Source of the DNA: Halomonas sp. H10-9-1
Lineage (GTDB): Bacteria > Pseudomonadota > Gammaproteobacteria > Pseudomonadales > Halomonadaceae
Direction: 5' to 3'
Length of the DNA: 64,000 nucleotides
Assembly (NCBI RefSeq): GCF_040147005.1
Contig: NZ_JAMSHO010000001.1
Coordinates: forward strand, 3,534,001 to 3,598,000
How positions within the stretch are numbered: position 1 is the first letter of the stretch; the number at the start of each line of letters is the position of its first letter. This document shows positions 18,666 through 27,565 of this stretch, piece after piece. The notes below the pieces were generated by a model that had not been told where the DNA came from, did no database searches, and was given only the letters and a program-made list of their open reading frames with translations. The translations under genes and the position numbers were made by a program.

Positions 18666-19358
18666 CTATGCCAGCGCGACCCGCGTCGGCGGCTCGAGCG
18701 CATCCCGCCAGTCCAGCCGCTCCCAGCCCTCGAGCCGGGCGACCTCCGCCAGCACAGGGTCGGGGTTCACCACCACCGGGCGGTCCACCCGGTTGAGAAG
18801 GGGCAGGTCATTCTGGGAGTCGGAGTAGAAGCTCAGGTGGCTGGCGCTGGCGTTGTGCTCGGCAAGCCAGGCCTCCAGCCGGGTGACCTTGCCGCCTCGA
18901 TAGGAGAGCACGCCGGTGGTGGCGCCGGTGAAGCGCCCGGCCGCGAGCGCCGGCTCCACGGCGATCACCTGCTCGATGCCCAGTTGCCTGGCGACCGGGA
19001 CCACCAGGTGCCGCGACGAGGCGGAGATCAGCAACAGCCGGTCTCCCGCGCGCCGGTGGCGGGCTATCAGCTCGCGCCCCTGGGGAAACACCCGCGGCAC
19101 GATGCGCTGGGCAACGAAGGCCTCCACCTCGAGGGTGACCTCCTCCTCATGACGGCCCACCAGCGGCGACAGGGTGACGGCCAGGTACTGCTCCAGCCAG
19201 AGCCGCCCGGCGCGGTAGGCCGCATTCATGGCCAGGGTGCGCGCCAGGTACTCACCTGGAGAGGCGACCCAGCCGCGCTCCACCATCCAGTCGTTCCATA
19301 ACGCACTGCAGTCGCCATCCAGCAGGGTGTCGTCGAGGTCGAAGAGGGCAAGGCGCAT
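18666..19358 (-). CDS. HAD-IB-type phosphatase (SerB-like)
   Basis: The 230-aa protein has the HAD motifs: nucleophile motif FDLDDTLLDGD at residues 6-16, LLISASS (motif II), a Lys in RGGKVTRLEAW (motif III) and FYSDSQNDLPLL (motif IV). The helical cap between motifs I and II fits the HAD-IB group that includes phosphoserine phosphatase-like enzymes. The specific substrate cannot be told from sequence. The start at 19358 gives the usual MRLALFDLDDT N-terminus; the open frame further upstream lacks family similarity. Confidence 0.88.
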   Translation of the reverse strand: MRLALFDLDDTLLDGDCSALWNDWMVERGWVASPGEYLARTLAMNAAYRAGRLWLEQYLAVTLSPLVGRHEEEVTLEVEAFVAQRIVPRVFPQGRELIARHRRAGDRLLLISASSRHLVVPVARQLGIEQVIAVEPALAAGRFTGATTGVLSYRGGKVTRLEAWLAEHNASASHLSFYSDSQNDLPLLNRVDRPVVVNPDPVLAEVARLEGWERLDWRDALEPPTRVALA

Positions 19359-19548
19359 GACGGTCTCCAGGGGCCAATGATCAGCGGGGCATAGCCTGCC
19401 AACCACAGGTGACGGCGGCATGACACCACGCAGACGTGGGCCCATTGGAGCCGGCGGGCTCCTGGCCGGTGGCCACGGCGAAGGCGTTCATGAAAGCGTC
19501 ACCCTCCGGCGCCAGCATGAGCGTAATCATCGCTGGAGCCCCCCTGGC

Positions 19549-20868
19549 ATGTCTCGACGCCCGAGCAAACCACTCAGTGAAGTGGCGATCGACCGACTGA
19601 TCCGGTTGGCGCGGGGTAACGCCATCGCCCGCCACCTCGGCGCCCAACGCGCGGCGCGTTATGCCACCATGCGAAGGCCCACCCGCGGGCCCGGGGGCTC
19701 GGAGCCGGGCGCCTTGAAGATCCTGATGATCTCGGACGTCTACTTTCCACGGGTCAACGGGGTATCCACCTCAATCGCCAGCTTCCGGGATGCCCTGGCA
19801 CGGGCGGGCCACTCGGTGACGCTGGTCTGCCCCGACTACCCGGTGGGTCAGATGGACGAGCCCGGCGTGATACGGATTCTCTCGCACGGCGTGCCGGGCG
19901 ACCCGGAGGACCGCATGATGCGTTACCGGGACGCCCTTGCTCTCGCGCCGCGGCTCGCCGGGCAGGCCTTCGACCTGATCCATGTGCACACCCCCTTCGT
20001 TGCCCACTACGCCGGCATTCGCCTGGGTCGTCGCCTGGGCATTCCGGTGGTAGCCACCTACCACACCCTCTTCGAGGCGTACCTGCACCACTATGTGCGC
20101 TGGATGCCAGGCCGCTGGCTGCGCTTCGCCGCGCGCCGCGTCTCGGTGCGCCAGTGCCATCAGGTCAGCGCGCTGGTAGCACCATCGCATGCCATGCGCG
20201 AGGCACTGGCGCGCTACGGGGCCACCACGTCCATGGCCGTGATACCCACCGGGCTGGCGCTGGAGGCGTTCTCTCGCCCGCCGCAGGGAGGCGACTTCCG
20301 CGCCCGCTACGGCCTTCCCCCGGAGGCCCGCCTGCTGCTCTATGTGGGGCGTGCCGCCTTCGAGAAGAACATCGGCTTTCTGATCGGAATGCTACCCCGG
20401 GTGTTGGCCGAACACCCCTCGGCGAGACTGGTCATCACCGGCGAGGGCCCGGCCCAGGCCGCCCTCGCCCATCAGGCCCGGGAGGCCGGCCTGGCCGAGG
20501 CCGTGCTGTTCCTGGGCTACCTGGACCGCGACGGCCCCCTGCAGGCGGCCTACCGCGCCGCCGACGTGTTCGTGTTCGCCTCGCGTACCGAAACCCAGGG
20601 GCTGGTGCTGCTCGAGGCCATGGCCCTGGGCACACCGGTGGTCTCCAGCGCGGTGATGGGTACTCGGGAGGTGCTGGTCGACGGTGAGGGCTGCCTGATC
20701 GCCGAGGAGGATCCCGACGACTTCGCCGGGAAGGTCAATCGGCTGCTGGTCGACGAGGACCTGCGCCGCGCCCTGGGCGTGCGGGGCTGCGCCTATGCGG
20801 CAAACTGGCATGAAGACGCCCGGGCCGGCGAGCTGATCGAGCTATACCGGCGCTGCACCGGCACCTGA
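19549..20868 (+). CDS. Glycosyltransferase family 4
   Basis: The product (440 aa from this start) is a GT-B glycosyltransferase. The N-terminal domain begins ILMISDVYFPRVNGVSTSI near residue 58 and contains HVHTPFVAHYAG. The C-terminal nucleotide-sugar domain has YVGRAAFEKNIGFLI and the E-x7-E motif in SRTETQGLVLLEAMALGTPVV. This resembles lipid glycosyltransferases and alpha-mannosyltransferases of the GT4 family; donor and acceptor are unknown. The start is uncertain. The frame is open from 19420, the ATG at 19549 has no good ribosome site, and another ATG lies at 19669 close to the fold. The basic N-terminal extension is discussed in the findings. Confidence 0.85.
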   Translation: MSRRPSKPLSEVAIDRLIRLARGNAIARHLGAQRAARYATMRRPTRGPGGSEPGALKILMISDVYFPRVNGVSTSIASFRDALARAGHSVTLVCPDYPVGQMDEPGVIRILSHGVPGDPEDRMMRYRDALALAPRLAGQAFDLIHVHTPFVAHYAGIRLGRRLGIPVVATYHTLFEAYLHHYVRWMPGRWLRFAARRVSVRQCHQVSALVAPSHAMREALARYGATTSMAVIPTGLALEAFSRPPQGGDFRARYGLPPEARLLLYVGRAAFEKNIGFLIGMLPRVLAEHPSARLVITGEGPAQAALAHQAREAGLAEAVLFLGYLDRDGPLQAAYRAADVFVFASRTETQGLVLLEAMALGTPVVSSAVMGTREVLVDGEGCLIAEEDPDDFAGKVNRLLVDEDLRRALGVRGCAYAANWHEDARAGELIELYRRCTGT

Positions 20869-20944
20869 CGCCCCGGACCAGGTCCGGCTGGCGGTGGGGC
20901 AGTGACTCGCCGCCGCTGGGCCGACGGGGACGAACGGCTCGAGG

Positions 20945-21364
20945 TCAGGCGCCGTGATAGCCATCCTCTTCGGGGCTCTCGTGGGCGCCTCTGGGCAGCT
21001 CGGCGGCCCAGGCCATGGCGGTGGCGTGATCACCCTTGGGGAAGGTGCGAATCTCCACGGACTTGAACAGCTGCTCCTCCAGGTGAGCGATGTGCTTGAC
21101 CCACTCCTGGTCGGTCACCACGGCGGCCCGGTGGTAGTGCTTGAGATCGCCGAGCTGGGTCAGGCCGTAGCCGAGGTCCTTGAGCAGGGCGCTCAGGGTC
21201 AGCCAGCGCAGGCCGTCGATCTCGACCACCAGGCTGACCCGGGGGTGGGCCTGTTTGGCGGCTTCTACAGCATCGATGGCGCGCTGCAGCTCAGATCCCG
21301 TAACGACGCCTCCCGCCTTCATCGCCACGACATGCTCCGCCGAATGGGTAATCAGGTCCAACAT
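20945..21364 (-). CDS. SpoIIAA-like (STAS/SEC14-type) protein
   Basis: The 139-aa protein matches the SpoIIAA-like family, small cytoplasmic STAS/Sec14-fold proteins. Features are the N-terminal HVVAMKAGGVVTGSEL, VSLVVEIDGLRWLTLSALLKDL in the centre and the C-terminal RTFPKGDHATAMAWA typical of the family. The role is unknown, and STAS-fold proteins often bind partners or lipids. The start at 21364 follows an AAGGAG site. It converges with the GT4 gene and lies just downstream of aceK on the same strand. Confidence 0.85.
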   Translation of the reverse strand: MLDLITHSAEHVVAMKAGGVVTGSELQRAIDAVEAAKQAHPRVSLVVEIDGLRWLTLSALLKDLGYGLTQLGDLKHYHRAAVVTDQEWVKHIAHLEEQLFKSVEIRTFPKGDHATAMAWAAELPRGAHESPEEDGYHGA

Positions 21365-21432
21365 GGCGTTCTCCTTGGGGTTGAGAGCGGCAAGATGCCT
21401 CCTCGCCTTCAGCATAGCGTGCCGTGCTGCGG

Positions 21433-23178
21433 TTAGTGGACCAGACCGTTATCTGCGTCGCCGCTGAAGCGCTGCTTGTTGCGATAGGGGTAGACGTCGA
21501 TGACCCGGCCATCGAGGATCGCCTGCTGCAGCCCTTTCCAGTAGTCGGCGTCGAACAGCTCGGGGTGGATCTGGTAGAAGAGCTTGCGCAGACGGATGTC
21601 GGCAAACAGGAAGGGGCCGAACTCCTCGGGGAAGATGTCATTGGGCCCCACCGAGTACCAGGGCTCGTCGGCGAGCTCCTGCTCGGGGTAGAGCGGCTCG
21701 GGGATATGGCGGAAGTGGCACTCGGTGAGGTAGCAGACCTCGTCGTAGTCGTAGAACACCACCCGGCCATGGCGGGTCACCCCGAAGTTCTTGAGCAGCA
21801 TGTCGCCGGGAAAGATGTTGGCGGCGGCCATCTGCTTGATGGCGTTGCCGTAGTCCTTGAGCACCGCCCGGGTCTCCTGCTCGTCGCACTGCTCGAGGTA
21901 GAGATTGAGCGGGGTCATCATGCGCTCGGTGTAGCAGTGCTTGATGATCACCTTGTCGCCGCGCAGATAGACGGTGGAGGGGGCCACCTCCAGCAGGTGC
22001 GCCAGGCAGTCGGGGTCGAAGTGGTCCTGGCGGGCGATGAAGTTGGAGAACTCCTGGGTATCGGCCATGCGCCCCACCCGGTCGTGGCGCTTGACCAGCC
22101 GGTACTTGTCGCGGACGTTATCGCGGCTCATCGCCTTGCCGGGGTCGAAACGGTCCTTGATGATCTTGAACACCGTGCGAAACGAGGGCAGCACGAACAC
22201 CGCCATGACCATGCCGCGTACCCCAGGGGCGATGATGAACTGGTCCTCGCGCCGTGCCACCTGGTGGTTGAGCGCCCGGAAGAACTCGGTCTTGCCGTGC
22301 TTGAAGAAGCCGATGGCGGCGTACAGCTCGCCCTGGGGCTTGTCGGGCATCAGCTCCTGGAGGTAATGGACGAACTCGCTGGGCACCACGACCTTGACCT
22401 GGAAGTAGGCGCGGGTGAAGGAGAAGATGATCGACACCTCATCCGGCTCGATCAGCACGGTATCCAGAAAGAGGCCTTCCCCTTCCCCGTGAAGCACCGG
22501 CAGCACCAGCGGCACCTGCCTGCCGCCGCCCAGCACACGGCCGACCAGGTAGGCGCCCTTGTTGCGATAGAAGACGCTCTTGATCAGCTCGATCTCGGCC
22601 TCGGGATCATCGCGAAGGGCCTCCGGCAACAGCCGCTGGAGGGCCTCTCCCCCCTGTCCGGCATCCCGCTCCAGGTCGATGAAGGACGTCGTGAAGCGCG
22701 CCTCGCCCAGCGCCCAGCGCAGCCCGGCCACCCAGTCCCCCGCGACCCGGTGATGCCGACACAGGGTCAGCCCGGAATGGTGCGCCGCCTGCTCCCGGGA
22801 GCTGTAGACGAACATCCAGTCGTTACGGATGTGGCGATGGTGGAAGAGCGAGCAGAACATCGAGTTGAAGTAGGTCTCGGCCAGCTCGTAGTCGAGCCGC
22901 TGGCCGATCAGCGCGGCGTAGTGGATACGTGCCTCGCGCCAGCACTCGACGTCGGTGAGGACATCATCGGCGCAGCTGCGGCGCAGCCGGTGCAGGGTCG
23001 CCTGGACCTTCTCCTCGTAGAGGTTGATGCGCTCCGCCGACGCCTGCTGCGCCTCACGCCATGCCGCCTCGGCGAAACGCCGGCTGGCATCCGCGGTGAT
23101 CGCCTTGAAGCGCGAACGGTATTCGTCGAAACCATGCAGAATGGTGGCGGCGAGTCGGTAGCTGGGCGAGAGTGGCAT
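21433..23178 (-). CDS. aceK: Isocitrate dehydrogenase kinase/phosphatase
   Basis: AceK phosphorylates and dephosphorylates isocitrate dehydrogenase, switching carbon between the Krebs cycle and the glyoxylate bypass. The 581-aa protein is close in length to E. coli AceK (578). The N-terminal regulatory domain contains NRYF-like YFNSMFCSLFHHRHIRNDWMF. The kinase domain shows the ATP-site Lys in FKIIKDRFDPGK, NIFPGDMLLKNFGVTRHGRVVFYDYDE (catalytic and metal-binding residues) and a conserved C-terminal tail. Unlike in E. coli it is not next to aceBA here. A longer open frame upstream has no family similarity, so 23178 is preferred. Confidence 0.97.
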   Translation of the reverse strand: MPLSPSYRLAATILHGFDEYRSRFKAITADASRRFAEAAWREAQQASAERINLYEEKVQATLHRLRRSCADDVLTDVECWREARIHYAALIGQRLDYELAETYFNSMFCSLFHHRHIRNDWMFVYSSREQAAHHSGLTLCRHHRVAGDWVAGLRWALGEARFTTSFIDLERDAGQGGEALQRLLPEALRDDPEAEIELIKSVFYRNKGAYLVGRVLGGGRQVPLVLPVLHGEGEGLFLDTVLIEPDEVSIIFSFTRAYFQVKVVVPSEFVHYLQELMPDKPQGELYAAIGFFKHGKTEFFRALNHQVARREDQFIIAPGVRGMVMAVFVLPSFRTVFKIIKDRFDPGKAMSRDNVRDKYRLVKRHDRVGRMADTQEFSNFIARQDHFDPDCLAHLLEVAPSTVYLRGDKVIIKHCYTERMMTPLNLYLEQCDEQETRAVLKDYGNAIKQMAAANIFPGDMLLKNFGVTRHGRVVFYDYDEVCYLTECHFRHIPEPLYPEQELADEPWYSVGPNDIFPEEFGPFLFADIRLRKLFYQIHPELFDADYWKGLQQAILDGRVIDVYPYRNKQRFSGDADNGLVH

Positions 23179-23439
23179 GATCGGCTCCGGAGGGCATCGG
23201 GCGAGCCTACAGCATGAACAGGACTCGCGACCACGACGAGCCGACCATGGTGGCAGCCACCCCAGGCCAATCACAGTTAGCTATGCTTCGATAGCGAAAG
23301 GCACCGGGGAAGCCTTGAACGGTGCCGCCATCTGCGATGGCCCTGGCAGCCGGCGCCTTGCGCAAATCAGGACCTATTCGGTACCATTTGAGCGCTGCCG
23401 CAGATGCGGCTCCTCCAGGGAAGCGTCCCAGGATCGACC

Positions 23440-24609
23440 ATGCAGACCAATCCCGAGAAACATCAGGCCACCTTTCGTGTCACCCTCCTGTCGGTCGCGG
23501 TGAACTGCGTGCTGGGCGTGGCCAAGATCTTCGTGGGCTGGATTGTCGGCTCGGCCGCGCTGGTGGCGGATGGCGTGCACTCCTTCTCCGACCTGGTGAC
23601 CGACGGCTTCGTGCTCGCCGCCTCCCACTATGGCCACCAGGGCCCCGACCACGACCACCACTACGGCCATGGACGAATCGAGACCCTGGCCACGCTGTTC
23701 CTGGGCAGTGTGCTGATCTTCGTCGCCGGTGCCATCGCCTGGTCGAGCGTGGAACGGCTGTTCTCCACCGCCGAGATCCCGCCCCCCGGACTCTGGGCGA
23801 TTCTGCTCACCGCCCTGGCGCTGCTCGCCAAGGAGTGGCTGTTCCATATCACCCGCCGGGTGGCGCGACGCATCGGCTCGAAGATGCTCGAGGCCAACGC
23901 CTGGCACCACCGCAGCGACGTGCTCTCCACCGGGGTGGTCATGGTGGCCCTGATCGGCAGCCAGTTCGGTGTCGCCTGGATCGATACCGTGGCGGCGGTG
24001 ATCGTCGGGCTGCTGGTCGGCAAGGTCGGCTGGGACCTGCTGTGGGAATCGGGCCGCGAGCTGGTGGATACCGCCCTGCCCGTGGCCACCCAGGAGGAGA
24101 TGCGCCGGATGGCGATGAGCGTGCCCGGGGTGCACGGCATCCACGACCTGCGCACCCGCCAGTCGGCGGGACGTACCATGCTCGACCTGCACGTGGTGGT
24201 GCCGCCTCGGATCAGCGTCTCCGAGGGCCACGAGATCGGCAACGAGGTGAGCCGCCGACTGCGCAACGGCTTCCCCGCCCTCACCGACCTGACCTTCCAT
24301 ATCGATCCCGAGGACGACGCCGGCGAGGGCGACCCCAGCCGCTTCCCGGGGCTGCCGCTGCGCCCCGAGGTGGAGACCGCCCTGGCCAGGCGCTGGTCCT
24401 CGCTTGCGGTCTGGCCGGAGATCCGCGAGATGGAACTGCACTACCTGGAGGGCAGGGTCACCGTGGTCATCTGCCTGGACGAGGCGTGCCCACGGGAGAG
24501 CCTGGCGGTGGCGAAGGATCTGGAAGCGCACGCCGACGACATCGACTGGCTCTCCCGCGTCGAGGTGCGCCGCCTGGCCGGCACCCCCTATCTGCCGGCC
24601 ACCGCCTGA
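23440..24609 (+). CDS. Cation diffusion facilitator family metal efflux transporter
   Basis: The 389-aa protein has five to six transmembrane helices in the first ~220 residues. It has the metal-site motifs ADGVHSFSDLVTD (residues ~42-54) and WHHRSDVLSTG (~148-158), a His-rich loop (DHDHHYGHGR) and a C-terminal cytoplasmic ferredoxin-like domain. It probably exports divalent metals such as Zn, Fe, Mn or Co by proton exchange. About 90 residues beyond the usual C-terminal domain form an additional segment. The 261-bp gap from aceK (23179-23439) shows no clear gene. Confidence 0.9.
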   Translation: MQTNPEKHQATFRVTLLSVAVNCVLGVAKIFVGWIVGSAALVADGVHSFSDLVTDGFVLAASHYGHQGPDHDHHYGHGRIETLATLFLGSVLIFVAGAIAWSSVERLFSTAEIPPPGLWAILLTALALLAKEWLFHITRRVARRIGSKMLEANAWHHRSDVLSTGVVMVALIGSQFGVAWIDTVAAVIVGLLVGKVGWDLLWESGRELVDTALPVATQEEMRRMAMSVPGVHGIHDLRTRQSAGRTMLDLHVVVPPRISVSEGHEIGNEVSRRLRNGFPALTDLTFHIDPEDDAGEGDPSRFPGLPLRPEVETALARRWSSLAVWPEIREMELHYLEGRVTVVICLDEACPRESLAVAKDLEAHADDIDWLSRVEVRRLAGTPYLPATA

Positions 24610-24694
24610 TACGCTCCGGGGCTCGGCAAGGGAGGGATGACATCACGCCGACTGAAGGCGACAATGGCCGCCCTTCCTGAATCGGACCCGGGCC

Positions 24695-25501
24695 ATGGCG
24701 GACGAGCTGCGCCTCCTCTATCGCGACGAGCACCTGGTGGTCGTGCACAAGCCCGCCGGGCTGCTGGTGCATCGCACCGCCCTGGCCCGGGGCGAGCGCG
24801 AGTTCCTGCTGCAGCGCCTGCGTGACCGGCTGGGCCAGCGGGTCTATCCGATCCACCGCCTCGACCGCCCCACCTCCGGGGCCATGGTGTTCGCCCTCTC
24901 CCCCGGGATCGCCTCCCGCCTGGGCGAGGCCTTCGCCGGACGCGAGGTGGCCAAGCGCTACCTGGCGGTGGTGCGCGGCATTGGCCCCGCGGCCGAACGC
25001 CTCGACTATGCGCTGCGCGAGGAGGATGGCAGTCGCCCCAAGGCGGAGATGCCGGCCATGGAGGCCATCACCGAGGTGCGCCGCCTGGACAGCGTGGAGC
25101 TGCCGGTGCGGGTGGACCGCTATCCCCGGAGCCGCTACTCGTTGATGGAGGCCTGCCCCCTGACCGGGCGCCGCCACCAGATCCGTCGCCACCTATCACG
25201 GCGCGGCTATCCGATCATTGGCGACGCCAAGCACGGCAAGGGCAACCACAACCGCTTCTTCGCCGAACACCTGGGAGCACCCCGGCTGCTGCTGGCCGCG
25301 ACGGGGCTGGCCTTCGAGCATCCCGCCACGGGGCAGCGGCTGCGCGTCGAGTGCGCGCCGGATAGTGCCATGGCCGCCCTGCTCGCGCGTTTCGGCTGGG
25401 CCGGCCACCTGCCGGCAGACAGCGTGCGCGCGCTCGCCCCCGCCGAGGCTCCCTGGCCCGGGGCCCCGACGCCATCCACCGCCCCACTCACGACCCCATG
25501 A
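24695..25501 (+). CDS. truC: tRNA pseudouridine(65) synthase
   Basis: The 268-aa protein is an RluA-family pseudouridine synthase with the catalytic motif HRLDRPTSG (Asp near residue 52). Other family segments are VVHKPAGLLVHR at the start, KRYLAVVRG and LTGRRHQIRRHL. Size and the lack of an S4 domain fit TruC, which modifies U65 of tRNAs. The C-terminal 40 residues are Pro-rich and probably disordered. tcdA begins 4 bp downstream, so two tRNA-modification genes form an operon. Confidence 0.92.
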   Translation: MADELRLLYRDEHLVVVHKPAGLLVHRTALARGEREFLLQRLRDRLGQRVYPIHRLDRPTSGAMVFALSPGIASRLGEAFAGREVAKRYLAVVRGIGPAAERLDYALREEDGSRPKAEMPAMEAITEVRRLDSVELPVRVDRYPRSRYSLMEACPLTGRRHQIRRHLSRRGYPIIGDAKHGKGNHNRFFAEHLGAPRLLLAATGLAFEHPATGQRLRVECAPDSAMAALLARFGWAGHLPADSVRALAPAEAPWPGAPTPSTAPLTTP

Positions 25502-25505
25502 GACC

Positions 25506-26336
25506 ATGAGCGATCCCATTACCCCCTCCCCCGCCGGCTTCGCCGAGGACGACTACGCGCTGCGCTTCGGCGGCATCCGGCGCCTCTATGGCGCCCGTGC
25601 CTTCGCCCACTTTCGCACCGCTCATGTGGTGGTCGTCGGCGTGGGCGGCGTGGGTAGCTGGGCCGTGGAGGCCCTGGCACGCTCGGGTATCGGCAGGCTG
25701 ACGCTGATCGACCTGGACGACGTCTGCGTCTCCAACGTCAACCGCCAGCTGCATGCCCTGGACGGTAGCGTGGGCCAACCCAAGGTGGAGGTACTGGCCG
25801 AGCGCTGCCGGGCGATCCAGCCCGGCATCGAGGTGCTGGCGGACGCCGCCTTCGTGACGCCCAGCAATCTGGCCGAGCGCATTCCCGAGGACGCCGACCA
25901 TGTGATCGACGCCATCGACAGCGTGGCGGCCAAGGCGGCACTGATCGCCTGGTGCCGGCGGCGCAAGCTGCCGATCACGGTGACCGGCGCGGCGGGTGGC
26001 CAGACCGACCCCACCCGCATTCGGGTGGCCGACCTGACCCGCACCGAGCACGACCCGCTGCTGGCCAAGGTGCGCTCGCGGCTGCGCCGCGACTTCGGCT
26101 TCTCGCGCAATCCGAAGCGGCGCTTCTCGGTGGAGTGCGTCTATTCCGACGAGCAGCTGGTCTACCCGAGCAGCGACGGCGAGGTGTGCCTGCAGAAGCC
26201 GGGCAGCGGCGCGGCCACCCGCCTGGACTGCGCCTCGGGCTTCGGCGCCGCCACCTTCGTCACCGGCAGCTTCGGCTTCGTTGCTGCCTCCCGCGTGCTC
26301 GCCCGCCTGAGCCGCAGTGCCCAGGCTTCCCCCTGA
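25506..26336 (+). CDS. tcdA: tRNA threonylcarbamoyladenosine dehydratase
   Basis: TcdA (CsdL) is an E1-like enzyme that uses ATP to cyclise t6A37 to ct6A in tRNA. The 276-aa protein has the ThiF-type nucleotide site VVVGVGGVGSWAVEALARSG at about residues 40-59, DLDDVCVSNVNRQ and the catalytic-region ITVTGAAGGQTDPTRI. Together with tsaC (6478-7035) it covers two steps of the same modification pathway. It overlaps nothing and starts 4 bp after truC. Confidence 0.95.
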   Translation: MSDPITPSPAGFAEDDYALRFGGIRRLYGARAFAHFRTAHVVVVGVGGVGSWAVEALARSGIGRLTLIDLDDVCVSNVNRQLHALDGSVGQPKVEVLAERCRAIQPGIEVLADAAFVTPSNLAERIPEDADHVIDAIDSVAAKAALIAWCRRRKLPITVTGAAGGQTDPTRIRVADLTRTEHDPLLAKVRSRLRRDFGFSRNPKRRFSVECVYSDEQLVYPSSDGEVCLQKPGSGAATRLDCASGFGAATFVTGSFGFVAASRVLARLSRSAQASP

Positions 26337-26365
26337 CCAACCCACCCTCTCCAGGAGTCTTCGCC

Positions 26366-26590
26366 ATGCCCCGCCCGCATCCCGTCCCCGGCATCTACGT
26401 CCACTACAAGGGCAACCGTTACGAGGTCCACGGCGTCGCCCACCACAGCGAGAGCGAGGAACCCCTGGTGGTCTATCGCGCCCTCTACGGCGACTACGGG
26501 CTGTGGGTGCGGCCGCTTTCGATGTTCACCGAACTGGTGGAGGTGCAGGGCGAGCCGGTGCCGCGCTTCGACCTGGAGAAGGCCTTCTGA
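26366..26590 (+). CDS. DUF1653 domain protein
   Basis: The 74-aa protein is a single DUF1653 domain: PGIYVHYKGNRYEVHGVAHHSES, then LVVYRALYGDYGLWVRPLSMFTE. Proteins of this kind are small, cytoplasmic and of unknown function. A CAGGAG site precedes the start. It follows tcdA by 29 bp and is the last gene of that run before the hairpin at 26628-26654. Confidence 0.9.
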   Translation: MPRPHPVPGIYVHYKGNRYEVHGVAHHSESEEPLVVYRALYGDYGLWVRPLSMFTELVEVQGEPVPRFDLEKAF

Positions 26591-26627
26591 GGCGGACCTG
26601 CTTCGCGGCCTCCAGGGGCGGGAACGA

Positions 26628-26654
26628 ACAACGGCGCCACGCGGGCGCCGTTGT
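26628..26654. terminator. Terminator hairpin between the DUF1653 gene and bfr
   Basis: A perfect 11-bp stem (acaacggcgcc / ggcgccgttgt) with a 5-base loop lies between two converging genes. It has no long T-tract in either direction, but strength and position support a two-way terminator. Confidence 0.65.
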
Positions 26655-26680
26655 CGGTAGGGGCAGGGGCGGCGAGGCGC

Positions 26681-27163
26681 TTACTCGTCGCCGGCCTCCT
26701 GCATCTGCTTGAGCAGGTAGTTCTCGATGCCGACCTTGTCGATCAGGCCAAGCTCGGTCTCGATATGGTCGATATGACCTTCCTCGTCGGCCAGTAGGTC
26801 ACGGAACAGGTCGCGGGTCACGTAATCCTTCACCTGCTCGCAGTAGCCGATGGCCTCGATATAGTCGTTGCGCCCCTCGTGCTCGATCTTGAGGTCGCTC
26901 TCGAGCATCTCGCGCACGTTCTCGCCGATATGCAGCTTGCCGAGGTCCTGCAGGTTGGGAATGCCCTCGAGGAACAGGATGCGCTCGATCAACTTGTCGG
27001 CGTGCTGCATCTCCTCGATGGACTCATCGTACTCCCACTTGGCCAGCTTCTGCAGGCCCCAGTCCTTGTACATCTTGGCATGCAGGAAGTACTGGTTAAT
27101 GGCCACCAGCTCGTTGCCCAGGGCACGGTTGAGGTACTCGATGACCTTGCTATCGCCTTTCAT
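26681..27163 (-). CDS. bfr: Bacterioferritin
   Basis: Bfr forms 24-mer iron-storage shells with heme between subunits. The 160-aa protein keeps every ferroxidase ligand (Glu18, Glu51, His54, Glu94, Glu127, His130) and the heme-ligand Met52. The start at 27163 gives the canonical [13 protein letters not shown]-terminus. It lies directly downstream of bfd on the same strand, separated by 94 bp. Confidence 0.97.
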   Translation of the reverse strand: MKGDSKVIEYLNRALGNELVAINQYFLHAKMYKDWGLQKLAKWEYDESIEEMQHADKLIERILFLEGIPNLQDLGKLHIGENVREMLESDLKIEHEGRNDYIEAIGYCEQVKDYVTRDLFRDLLADEEGHIDHIETELGLIDKVGIENYLLKQMQEAGDE

Positions 27164-27257
27164 GGATCTGCCTCTCATGACGTCGGGAGTCGCCCCTAAG
27201 CTTGGCATGCCGGGAAGGCAATTGCCAAACTCCGAGGAGGCGGCGGCACGGCTGCCG

Positions 27258-27464
27258 TTACACGGCGTAGGCAAGATCCCCGTCGGAGATCATCAGCGCC
27301 TCCCTGACCGCCTCCCGGGTCAGGCTCTTGCCTTCACTGGCGCACTTGCCGCACTGGGTGCCACACCCGGTCTCGGCCTGGACCTCGCGCCAGCTGCGCG
27401 CGCCCGCCTCGACGACCCGGTGGATTCGATGATCAGAGACTCCCTTGCAGATGCAGACGTACAT
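27258..27464 (-). CDS. bfd: Bacterioferritin-associated ferredoxin
   Basis: Bfd is a small [2Fe-2S] protein that delivers electrons to bacterioferritin so that stored iron can be released. The 68-aa product has the cluster ligands Cys4, Cys6, Cys38 and Cys41, with one further Cys at 34. In known systems bfd is induced in iron starvation by Fur, which fits the candidate Fur site just upstream of this gene. Confidence 0.95.
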   Translation of the reverse strand: MYVCICKGVSDHRIHRVVEAGARSWREVQAETGCGTQCGKCASEGKSLTREAVREALMISDGDLAYAV

Positions 27465-27491
27465 GCGAATACCTCGCGTTGGATAGCGAGA

Positions 27492-27510
27492 TTAAATGTA
27501 AATGATTCGC
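27492..27510 (-). promoter_or_regulatory. Candidate Fur box upstream of bfd
   Basis: Read on the minus strand, the 19 bases GCGAATCATTTACATTTAA match the 19-bp Fur consensus at 11 positions, with the central AATCATT and CATTT blocks conserved. It lies 28 bp before the bfd start in an AT-rich stretch, unlike its surroundings. The match is partial; regulation by Fur is inferred. Confidence 0.55.
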
Positions 27511-27565
27511 ATAAGGTATTGCAAGCGGGACTCGACCAAGGTCTGATCCCGGTCAACTCCCCCGG

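Noticed and set aside
20873..20887. ccggac/gtccgg hairpin after the GT4 gene as a terminator
   Set aside because: The stem is only 6 bp with a 3-base loop and is followed by GC-rich sequence without T, too weak to support.
23179..23439. Searched the aceK to cation-transporter gap for a small gene or RNA
   Set aside because: No frame with a ribosome site, no strong hairpin and only a poor promoter-like match (ttgcgc, 18 bp, taccat) were seen.
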